64,000 nt of DNA from Shewanella mesophila (GTDB lineage Bacteria > Pseudomonadota > Gammaproteobacteria > Enterobacterales > Shewanellaceae), in NCBI RefSeq assembly GCF_019457515.1, contig NZ_CP080421.1, positions 62,001-126,000 of the forward strand, read 5' to 3'. Positions 1-6,595 of the stretch are shown here, one piece after another. Positions within the stretch are counted from its first letter, which is position 1. Each line of letters opens with the position of its first letter. The notes beneath the pieces are model-generated. The model made no database searches. It worked only from the letters and a program-made list of their open reading frames with translations, and was not told the DNA's origin. The translations under genes and the position numbers were made by a program.

Positions 1-214
1 GAAGCGTCAAACCTTGAACGAGGAGGAACCATTTGAGTGTATTCGATGTGGAACCCCTTTTGCTACCCAATCCATGGTGCAACGGATGCTGGAAGTAGTC
101 GGAGGCCATAGTGCCTTTAGCGCTAACACAGAAAGATTAAAGATGTGTAGTGACTGCCGGGTAAAAGACATGTTTGAAGACATCCTTCAAGATCCTGAAA
201 AGCAACTGCGATAA
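1..214 (+). CDS. Iron-sulfur (ferredoxin-like) protein, C-terminal fragment
   Basis: This is an open frame entering from the left edge (first full codon at base 2) and ending at TAA 212-214, so the start and most of the protein are outside the window. The visible ~71 residues contain two CX2C pairs, CIRCG and CSDCRV, separated by a helical stretch, as in ferredoxin-type 4Fe-4S proteins. It lies 10 bp upstream of a TorD-like chaperone and ahead of the formate dehydrogenase operons, so a role in electron transfer or maturation for formate dehydrogenase is plausible. That role is inferred from context only. A TTG at 14 could be read as a start but has no supporting signal; the frame is continuous upstream. 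Confidence 0.7.
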   Translation, partial: KRQTLNEEEPFECIRCGTPFATQSMVQRMLEVVGGHSAFSANTERLKMCSDCRVKDMFEDILQDPEKQLR

Positions 215-224
215 GAGTTTAGCC

Positions 225-890
225 ATGACCGAATTAGTAAGAGAAGTATCAGAAAACGATCAGCTAAGAGCCGATATCTACCAGCTTTTGGCGGCGCTAC
301 TACGTCATCAGCCTAGTGCTGAATTATTGCAGTTTCTTTCGACCCTTGAGATCGATGTCGATGACGACAGCGATATGACAAAAGCTTGGTCTGGGTTGAA
401 GCTTGCTGCAGAGCAATTTACTACCGAACAACTCGAAGAGGAGTATTTCAATATTTTCCTCGGTGTTGGCAGTGGTGAGATTTTACCCTATGGCAGCTGG
501 TTTATGACGGGCTCATTGATGGATAAGCCGCTTGCATTGTTACGTCAAGATTTAATGCAGTTAGGCTTTGAACGCTCTGAAGATGTGAAGGAGCCTGAAG
601 ATCATGTTGCCGCGCTTTGCGAAGTGATGGGCACCTTGATTCTTGAGGCACCGGGTTATCGTCAATTAGCATTTTATCAGCGTCACATCGGTAGCTGGAT
701 CGAGCGTTTTTGCGACCATCTAGCGCGCACCCCAAGTGCCGCGTTTTATGCGACGGTAGCTCAGTTAGCCAAGGCATTCTTTGTTATCGAAGCTAACGAG
801 TTTGAACAACTGAGTTTAAATATTCCGGTGAACTGCCCAGGTAGTGAAGCGGTGAAGATTGAACCGTCAACCAATGAGTTAGCATCATAA
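225..890 (+). CDS. TorD/DmsD-family molybdoenzyme chaperone
   Basis: This encodes a 221-residue cytoplasmic all-alpha protein of the TorD/DmsD family. These proteins bind twin-arginine leaders of molybdoenzymes and help insert the molybdopterin cofactor before export. Family hallmarks visible are the EEEYFNIFLG...PYGSW segment (about 71-92) and the EPEDH motif (about 123-127) followed by a helix. An in-frame upstream start at 174 would overlap the preceding Fe-S gene by 41 bp, so I prefer ATG 225, 10 bp after that gene's stop; no strong Shine-Dalgarno is seen. The neighbours make the downstream FdhA proteins, both with twin-arginine leaders, the likely clients. The exact client is an inference. 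Confidence 0.85.
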   Translation: MTELVREVSENDQLRADIYQLLAALLRHQPSAELLQFLSTLEIDVDDDSDMTKAWSGLKLAAEQFTTEQLEEEYFNIFLGVGSGEILPYGSWFMTGSLMDKPLALLRQDLMQLGFERSEDVKEPEDHVAALCEVMGTLILEAPGYRQLAFYQRHIGSWIERFCDHLARTPSAAFYATVAQLAKAFFVIEANEFEQLSLNIPVNCPGSEAVKIEPSTNELAS

Positions 891-945
891 GTAGACGGTT
901 TACCCCTTATGTCAGTTCGTTGATATGAATTGGCATAGCGAAAAA

Positions 946-961
946 TGAGGGTTCGCCCTCA
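946..961 (+). other. Small hairpin with TTCG tetraloop in the fdh leader
   Basis: A 6-bp perfect stem (946-951 with 956-961) closes a TTCG loop, a stable tetraloop class. It lies 56 bp after the chaperone stop and about 100 bp before the first fdhX. No T-tract follows, so it is not a canonical terminator. It could be part of the leader structure or an mRNA end-stabilising element. Confidence 0.45.
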
Positions 962-974
962 ACACAAGTGGGTC

Positions 975-1032
975 GTAGCCTTGCAAGGTTAAGTCAAACT
1001 GAGTTTGGCTTAACTGCGATGACTAAGGTTAC
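975..1032 (+). promoter_or_regulatory. Nested stem-loop in the leader of the first fdh operon
   Basis: An outer 8-bp stem pairs 975-982 with 1025-1032 (one G-T pair). Inside it, a 12-bp stem pairs 988-999 with 1003-1014 (one G-T pair) around a three-base TGA loop. The element ends 31 bp before ATG 1064 of fdhX1. There is no T-tract. It may be a cis-acting mRNA structure or an operator; no named riboswitch class is recognised. Confidence 0.45.
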
Positions 1033-1063
1033 GGCTCAAATTGAGACAACATTAGGAGACACT

Positions 1064-1264
1064 ATGAAGAAGCAAGCTTCCGATATGGGTCGTCGTCAAC
1101 TACTAAAAGCGTTAGCTGTTGGTAGTGCTGCCGGTGCAGTTGCGACAGTCAGTGGTCAAGCTATGGCCGCGACACCAGCATCTGCCCCAGAGTCAAAGCA
1201 TGGCGATGGTTATCACGAAACAGATCATATTCGTAGTTATTACGCGTCGTTACGTACCAAGTAA
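1064..1264 (+). CDS. fdhX: Small Tat-targeted protein of formate dehydrogenase operon (copy 1)
   Basis: A 66-residue protein with a twin-arginine leader (GRRQLLKALAVGSAAGA, Arg at 10-11), a hydrophobic stretch and an Ala-rich cleavage region. A short conserved tail follows: HGDGYHETDHIRSYYASLR. This matches the small formate-dehydrogenase-region Tat-target family found upstream of fdhA in many proteobacteria. Its precise role is not established; it may accompany the complex to the periplasm. ATG 1064 is preceded by AGGAG (1054-1058), which decides the start against longer in-frame alternatives beginning at 968. It is the first gene of the first operon, 67 bp before fdhA. Confidence 0.85.
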   Translation: MKKQASDMGRRQLLKALAVGSAAGAVATVSGQAMAATPASAPESKHGDGYHETDHIRSYYASLRTK

Positions 1265-1331
1265 GTAGCTACTAGGTAGTTTACCTAAATGGTAATTACG
1301 CTGTAATTCAATAACATTAGGAGAGTGTGTG

Positions 1332-4181
1332 ATGCGATTAACCCGCAAAACAGACCAGGCAGAAGTTGCGAAAAAGCCCGCCCTAGGTCTAAACCGTCGT
1401 CAGTTCCTTCAGACAGCAGGTCTTGCTACTGGTGGTATTGCCGCGGCCTCTATGCTTGGCGCTGGAATGATGCGCAAAGCAGAAGCAAAAGAAGTGCCTC
1501 ATGATGCACCTACAGAAGTAAAGCGTACCATCTGTTCTCACTGTTCAGTGGGCTGTGGTATTTACGCTGAAGTGCAAAACGGGGTGTGGACAGGTCAAGA
1601 GCCTGCTTTCGATCATCCGTTCAACGCTGGTGGACACTGTGCTAAAGGTGCATCGCTACGTGAACATGGTCACGGTGAGAAGCGTCTTAAGTATCCAATG
1701 AAGCTGGAAGGCGGCAAGTGGAAGCGTCTCTCATGGGAACAAGCCATTGAAGAAGTTGGCCAAAAAGCATTGGATATCCGTGCTGAATCGGGCCCTGACT
1801 CAGTATTCTTTATGGGTAGTGCTAAGTTCTCAAACGAACAAGCTTATTTGTACCGTAAATTCGCCGCAATGTGGGGCACTAACAACGTCGACCACTCAGC
1901 GCGTATTTGTCACTCTACCACTGTAGCCGGTGTTGCAAACACTTGGGGCTATGGTGCGCAAACCAACTCTTTCAACGATATTCGTAATGCTAAAGCTATG
2001 ATGTTCATTGGGTCTAACCCCTCTGAAGCACATCCAGTTGCAATGCAGCATATCTTGGAAGGTAAAGAGCGCGGCTCGAAAATTATCGTAGTCGACCCTC
2101 GTTTCACCCGTACTGCGGCTAAGGCCGACGAGTACGTGCATATTCGCCCAGGTACCGATATTCCTTATATCTATGGTCTACTGTGGCACATTTTTGAAAA
2201 CAAGTGGGAAGATCAAACCTTCATCGACCAGCGCGTCTACGGTATGGAACGCATCCGCGAAGCCGCCGCTAAGTGGACTCCTGATGAAGTTGAAAATGTG
2301 GTTGGTGTTCCGCAAGAGCAGATGTATCGCGTTGCTAAGATGCTTGCCGAAACTAAGCCGGGCACCATCGTATGGTGTATGGGTGGTACTCAGCATCACA
2401 TCGGTAATGCCAACACTCGTGCCTACTGTATCCTTCAGTTAGCTCTGGGTAACATGGGTGTATCTGGTGGCGGAACTAATATCTTCCGTGGTCATGATAA
2501 CGTACAGGGCGCGACTGACTTTGGTCTGTTGTTCGATACGCTACCTGGCTATTACGGCCTGAAAACAGGTTCTTGGAAGCACTGGTGTAACGTTTGGGAC
2601 TTGGATTATGAATGGGTAAAAAATCGCTTCGATCAAGCGCAATACCTTGGCCAAGATCCAATGACGTCTACCGGTATCCCATGTTCTCGCTGGCACGATG
2701 GTGTACTCGAAGACAAGTCAAAAATTGCTCAGAAAGATAACATTCGTATGTCATTCTTCTGGGGGCAGTCTGTTAACACCGAAACCCGTGGTCGTGAAGT
2801 GCGTGAAGCATTGAACAAGATGGATACTGTGGTTGTTGTGGATCCATTCCCAACGATGGCGGGTGTGATGCATACCCGTAAAGATGGTGTTTACCTATTA
2901 CCTGCCGCCACACAGTTCGAAACTTATGGTTCTGTGTCGGCTTCTAACCGCTCATTGCAGTGGCGTACTCAGGTTATCGAGCCCTTGTTCGAGTCTAAGC
3001 CTGACCACGTCATCATGTACAAGCTGGCTAAGAAGTGGGGCATTGAGAAGGAGTTCTGTAAGCATATCAAGGTCAATGGTGACGAGCCGTTGATCGAGGA
3101 TATCGTCCGCGAATACAACAAGGGCATGTGGACCATTGGTTACACAGGCCAAAGCCCTGAGCGTTTGAAGATGCACCAAGAAAACTGGGGCACCTTCGAT
3201 ATTAAATCGCTTGAAGCACCGGGCGGCCCAGCTAAGGGTGAAACCTACGGTCTACCTTGGCCATGTTGGGGGACGCCAGAGATGAAGCACCCTGGTACGC
3301 AAATTCTATATCGTACTGGTCGTGAAGTGAAATACGGTGGCGGTAACTTCCGTGCTCGTTATGGTGTTGAACACGATGGCAACAACATCTTGGCCGAAGG
3401 CTCTTACTCTAAGGGCAGCGAGATCAAAGATGGTTATCCAGAGTTTACCGATAAGATGCTTAAGCAACTTGGTTGGTGGGATGATTTAACTGCTGAAGAG
3501 AAAGCGGCTGCTGAAGGTAAAAACTGGAAGACAGACATCTCTGGTGGTATTCAGCGTGTGGCAATTAATCATGGCTGTATTCCTTACGGTAACGCTAAAG
3601 CGCGCTGTATTGTATGGAACTTCCCTGATGATATCCCTGTGCACCGCGAGCCACTTTATACGCCTCGTCGTGATCTGGTATCTAAGTATCCAACTTATGA
3701 TGATCGTATGGTTGCGCGTCTTCCAACTCTGTATAAGTCAATTCAAGATCAAGACTTTGCCAAAGAGTTCCCACTGGCATTGACCTCGGGTCGTTTGGTT
3801 GAATATGAAGGTGGTGGTGAAGAGACACGCTCTAATCCTTGGCTAGCTGAACTTCAACAAGAGATGTTCATCGAAATCAGCCCTGGTGATGCAGCGGATC
3901 GTGGTCTTCGTGATGGTGATGAAGTATGGGTTCACAGCCCAGAAGGCGCCAAGATTAAGGTTCAGGCTATGGTAACCCCACGGGTTATTAACGGTGAGTG
4001 TTTCATGCCATACCACTTCGCGGGTATGTTCGAAGGTGAAAGCCTAGAAAAGAGCTATCCAGAAGGTACAGTACCTTACATCATTGGCGAATCAGCCAAC
4101 ACCGTATTGACCTATGGCTATGACGTTGTGACTCAGATGCAAGAGACTAAGTCTAGCTTGTGTCAGATAACCAAAGCCTAA
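1332..4181 (+). CDS. fdhA: Formate dehydrogenase catalytic alpha subunit, Cys type (copy 1)
   Basis: This 949-residue molybdopterin oxidoreductase oxidises formate to CO2 on the periplasmic side. A twin-arginine leader (NRRQFLQTAG, Arg 22-23) precedes the first 4Fe-4S site, Cys68, Cys71, Cys75 and Cys103. The metal-binding segment reads SARICHST, so the ligand is cysteine (about residue 193, codon TGT) rather than selenocysteine. The His next to it is the conserved catalytic partner in formate dehydrogenases. The C-terminal molybdopterin-dinucleotide domain (about 800-949) is complete, and length is normal for periplasmic FdhA. ATG 1332 is preferred to GTG 1329, with AGGAGAG at 1318-1324. fdhB follows 27 bp downstream. 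The protein is closely similar to the second copy at 6596. Confidence 0.95.
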   Translation: MRLTRKTDQAEVAKKPALGLNRRQFLQTAGLATGGIAAASMLGAGMMRKAEAKEVPHDAPTEVKRTICSHCSVGCGIYAEVQNGVWTGQEPAFDHPFNAGGHCAKGASLREHGHGEKRLKYPMKLEGGKWKRLSWEQAIEEVGQKALDIRAESGPDSVFFMGSAKFSNEQAYLYRKFAAMWGTNNVDHSARICHSTTVAGVANTWGYGAQTNSFNDIRNAKAMMFIGSNPSEAHPVAMQHILEGKERGSKIIVVDPRFTRTAAKADEYVHIRPGTDIPYIYGLLWHIFENKWEDQTFIDQRVYGMERIREAAAKWTPDEVENVVGVPQEQMYRVAKMLAETKPGTIVWCMGGTQHHIGNANTRAYCILQLALGNMGVSGGGTNIFRGHDNVQGATDFGLLFDTLPGYYGLKTGSWKHWCNVWDLDYEWVKNRFDQAQYLGQDPMTSTGIPCSRWHDGVLEDKSKIAQKDNIRMSFFWGQSVNTETRGREVREALNKMDTVVVVDPFPTMAGVMHTRKDGVYLLPAATQFETYGSVSASNRSLQWRTQVIEPLFESKPDHVIMYKLAKKWGIEKEFCKHIKVNGDEPLIEDIVREYNKGMWTIGYTGQSPERLKMHQENWGTFDIKSLEAPGGPAKGETYGLPWPCWGTPEMKHPGTQILYRTGREVKYGGGNFRARYGVEHDGNNILAEGSYSKGSEIKDGYPEFTDKMLKQLGWWDDLTAEEKAAAEGKNWKTDISGGIQRVAINHGCIPYGNAKARCIVWNFPDDIPVHREPLYTPRRDLVSKYPTYDDRMVARLPTLYKSIQDQDFAKEFPLALTSGRLVEYEGGGEETRSNPWLAELQQEMFIEISPGDAADRGLRDGDEVWVHSPEGAKIKVQAMVTPRVINGECFMPYHFAGMFEGESLEKSYPEGTVPYIIGESANTVLTYGYDVVTQMQETKSSLCQITKA

Positions 4182-4208
4182 CTGAACTTGATGAGGAGAT
4201 AAGCCATT

Positions 4209-4799
4209 ATGGCAGTCATGAAATTTCTATGTGACACCAAACGCTGCATCGAGTGTAACGGTTGCGTCACAGCATGTAAGAACGAAAACGATTCTGCTCT
4301 CGAGTGGGGTATTCAACGCCGTCGCGTAGTGACCATCAATGATGGTCAGCCAGGTGAAGCATCTATCTCAGTGGCGTGTATGCACTGTACCGATGCGCCT
4401 TGCCAAGCAGTTTGCCCTGCAAACTGCTTCTACAAGACTGAAGACGGTTTAACACTACACAACAAAGATACTTGTATCGGTTGTGGTTACTGCCTCTATG
4501 CTTGCCCATTTGGCGCACCTCAGTTCCCTAAACAGGGAGCATTTGGTAGCCGTGGCAAGATGGATAAGTGTACTTTCTGTGCTGGTGGCCCAGAAGAGAC
4601 CTTCTCCGATGCAGAACGTCAGAAGTATGGTGCCAACCGCCTTGCCGAAGGTAAGTTGCCTATGTGTGCCGAGCTTTGTTCGACCAAGGCGCTGCTCGCC
4701 GGTGATGCGGAAGTGGTTTCCAACATCTACCGTGAGCGTATCGCGGCCCGTGGTAACCCTAATGCAATCTGGGGTTACACCCCTAAGACTGGCGTTTAA
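4209..4799 (+). CDS. fdhB: Formate dehydrogenase iron-sulfur beta subunit (copy 1)
   Basis: A 196-residue electron-transfer subunit with four cysteine groups typical of DMSO-reductase-family beta subunits: CIECNGCVTAC (13-23), CMHCTDAPCQAVC, CIGCGYCLYAC, and the split CTFC...CAELC. Together these can hold four 4Fe-4S clusters carrying electrons from FdhA to cytochrome b FdhC. ATG 4209 follows GAGGAG at 4192-4197. By eye it differs from the second copy by roughly 17 substitutions over 189 shared residues. It has a seven-residue C-terminal extension (YTPKTGV) absent from copy 2. There is no signal peptide, so export is expected by hitch-hiking on FdhA's Tat leader. Confidence 0.95.
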   Translation: MAVMKFLCDTKRCIECNGCVTACKNENDSALEWGIQRRRVVTINDGQPGEASISVACMHCTDAPCQAVCPANCFYKTEDGLTLHNKDTCIGCGYCLYACPFGAPQFPKQGAFGSRGKMDKCTFCAGGPEETFSDAERQKYGANRLAEGKLPMCAELCSTKALLAGDAEVVSNIYRERIAARGNPNAIWGYTPKTGV

Positions 4800-4809
4800 A
4801 GTGAATAGT

Positions 4810-4833
4810 ACCGTAAGCCCTCGGGCTTACGGT
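4810..4833 (+). other. Intercistronic hairpin between fdhB and fdhC (copy 1)
   Basis: A perfect 11-bp inverted repeat, ACCGTAAGCCC (4810-4820) and its complement (4823-4833), with only a TC spacer, fills most of the 50-bp fdhB-fdhC gap. It is followed by the fdhC ribosome-binding site rather than a T-tract. It therefore looks like an mRNA processing or stabilising hairpin rather than a terminator. A hairpin of unrelated sequence occurs at the same place in the second operon. Confidence 0.7.
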
Positions 4834-4849
4834 CTGTAAAGGAGTGACT

Positions 4850-5857
4850 ATGTTATTAAAATCACTGCGCAGCCTATTCACTGTGTTGTTATTGCCGTTG
4901 GTCTTGGCGATGGGCTTAGGCTTGAGTACGGCGGCGGTTGCGGTCGATGAGCAAACCAGTCAACAGGTGGCAAATACCAGCGATGCCGATCTATGGCGAG
5001 CCGTGAAGTCTGGAGATAAGGGATACACTACGGCACAAGGTGCTGAGGGTGGCGTTATGATTAATGTTTCGGCTATTGAAGGCACAAACATTAAGAATGA
5101 ATATCTTACTCCCGTTATGGCACTGGCCGTGGTAGGTGTTTTTGGTGCTTTCTTGTTCTTTTATCTGGTTAACGGAGCCTCTAAGTTAAGCCATGGTTTC
5201 TCTGGCAAGATGGTTCTGCGCTGGACTAAGGCCGACCTTTGGATTCACTGGGTACTGGCTATCTCATGCATGGCGTTGATCTTTACTGGTCTCAACATCA
5301 TGCTGGGTAAACATGTATTACAGCCTTATGTCGGTACAGGTATTTGGGCATCGCTCATCTATGGCAGCAAGACCATTCACGACTATGTGGGTCCGCTGTT
5401 CATCGTCGCCTGGGCTTTATGTGTGGTTAAATGGATGCCGATGCAGACATTTAAACTGTATGACCTTAAGTGGTTCCTGGTGGTTGGTGGTTACATCAAC
5501 TTTGGTCCATTTAAAGGCAAGCATCCAGACAGTGGCTTTGCCAACGCGGGTGAGAAGATGTGGTTCTGGACACTAACATTATTCGGACTCTTTATTGCTG
5601 TCTCGGGTATTATGTTGGTGATGCCAGGTCTAGATCTGCCACGTGAAGCATCGATGGCGGCATTGTTAATTCATGGTATCAGCGCGATTACCATCATCGG
5701 CTTTACTATCGTCCATATTTGGATGGCGACGGTATTGAGTGAGGGTGGTATGGAATGTATGAAGTCTGGTTACTGTGATGAGAACTGGGCAATTCAGCAC
5801 CATAACCTTTGGTATGATGAGATCAAAGAGAACGGTACTTTGCAGTATAAAGAGTAA
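4850..5857 (+). CDS. fdhC: Formate dehydrogenase cytochrome b556 gamma subunit (copy 1)
   Basis: A 335-residue membrane cytochrome b of the FdnI/FdhC type that passes electrons from the Fe-S subunit to quinone. An N-terminal hydrophobic signal or anchor is followed by a hydrophilic segment. Four main membrane segments then occur at about 83-107, 131-150, 175-192 and 236-310 (the last region holding two helices). Histidines in WIHWVLAIS, TIHDYVGP, LIHGISA and TIVHIWMA are candidate haem ligands. The loop GGYINFGPFKGKHPDSGFANAG is nearly identical in both copies, whereas the membrane segments have diverged. ATG 4850 has AAAGGAG 6 bp upstream, better than GTG 4844. Confidence 0.92.
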   Translation: MLLKSLRSLFTVLLLPLVLAMGLGLSTAAVAVDEQTSQQVANTSDADLWRAVKSGDKGYTTAQGAEGGVMINVSAIEGTNIKNEYLTPVMALAVVGVFGAFLFFYLVNGASKLSHGFSGKMVLRWTKADLWIHWVLAISCMALIFTGLNIMLGKHVLQPYVGTGIWASLIYGSKTIHDYVGPLFIVAWALCVVKWMPMQTFKLYDLKWFLVVGGYINFGPFKGKHPDSGFANAGEKMWFWTLTLFGLFIAVSGIMLVMPGLDLPREASMAALLIHGISAITIIGFTIVHIWMATVLSEGGMECMKSGYCDENWAIQHHNLWYDEIKENGTLQYKE

Positions 5858-5891
5858 GCTAGTCGTTATAGATTAAGGCTACTTTTACTAG

Positions 5892-5925
5892 AACACCTCG
5901 CTAGGAAACTAACGAGGTGTTTTTT
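5892..5925 (+). terminator. Rho-independent terminator of fdh operon 1
   Basis: A 9-bp stem AACACCTCG (5892-5900) with its complement (5913-5921) runs into a T-tract to 5925. Stem and distal loop sequence match the terminator of the second operon at 11127-11162, consistent with block duplication of the operon. Confidence 0.9.
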
Positions 5926-5991
5926 ATTGCATTAACTAACCTGAGTTTAGGGCTGGCTACCTATTCGCCTTCATATTAGCTATTACTTAAT

Positions 5992-6029
5992 GTGCAATAT
6001 TTATCTCAATATTGAGATAAATATTGCAC
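5992..6029. repeat. Perfect 38-bp palindrome between the fdh operons
   Basis: The left half, GTGCAATATTTATCTCAAT (5992-6010), is followed without spacer by its exact reverse complement (6011-6029). Symmetry breaks at 5991/6030. It has no T-tract, lies 67 bp beyond the operon 1 terminator and 352 bp before fdhX2. It is too long and too perfect for chance. It may be a regulator-binding site, a cruciform or hairpin element, or a mobile-element scar. Confidence 0.9.
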
Positions 6030-6380
6030 TCTGCTCAAGCATCAACTTTCTTTTTCTTTAACAACAACTTCATTACATTTTTCTGTGAGACATCTCTGCT
6101 GTTTTCTGCGATGACGAGTGTTCAATTACTCCAAAATATGACTGGCTTAACACTTTGGGTATTTATCTTTTTTTAGTGCCTAACTAACCCCGATTAGATC
6201 AATATTGCTTAACCAGTCATTGCTTATATTGCGTGCGTAACTAATCGGATGTTTTTAAAAAATATAGTTATTTTACCAAATTAACACTCATAAATAACAT
6301 TGTTGCAACCAATGGGCAGTGTCTTAATTTGCATAGAACCATCCCTACTATTTCACCCTTCTTAATCCCTAGGAGCAAGA

Positions 6381-6578
6381 ATGAAGACGCAACAGCCCGA
6401 TCTCAATCGGAGATCTTTGCTGAAAGCCCTCACTATAGGCGGTACGGCTGGTGTAGCCATTGCTGCGAGTGGTGTAAGTGTTGCCAATGCAACAGAAAGT
6501 AAATCTCAAGAAAAACATGCCGATGGCTACCATGAAACTGCACATATCCGCAGTTATTACAATAGCTTGCGTAGCTAA
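6381..6578 (+). CDS. fdhX: Small Tat-targeted protein of formate dehydrogenase operon (copy 2)
   Basis: A 65-residue homologue of the protein at 1064. It has a twin-arginine leader (LNRRSLLKALTIGGTAGVA), an Ala-rich cleavage region and the same conserved tail (HADGYHETAHIRSYYNSLRS). ATG 6381 is preceded by AGGAG at 6371-6375. It opens the second operon and lies only 17 bp before fdhA2, against 67 bp in copy 1. Its function is unproven, but its strict linkage to both fdhA genes suggests it travels with the enzyme. Confidence 0.85.
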   Translation: MKTQQPDLNRRSLLKALTIGGTAGVAIAASGVSVANATESKSQEKHADGYHETAHIRSYYNSLRS

Positions 6579-6595
6579 TTAGGAGAACTACAGCG

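Larger units (their letters stand above)
5858..6380. other. Intergenic region between the two fdh operons
   Basis: This 523-bp, AT-rich gap holds the terminator of the first operon and a perfect 38-bp palindrome, both listed separately. About 350 bp of leader without a convincing open frame follows up to fdhX2. I see no clean sigma-70 promoter or CRP/FNR consensus by eye. The length suggests an independent promoter for the second operon. Confidence 0.6.

Noticed and set aside
1896..1930. Possible selenocysteine codon in FdhA
   Set aside because: The metal-ligand codon is TGT (Cys) in copy 1 and likewise Cys in copy 2; no in-frame TGA is present.
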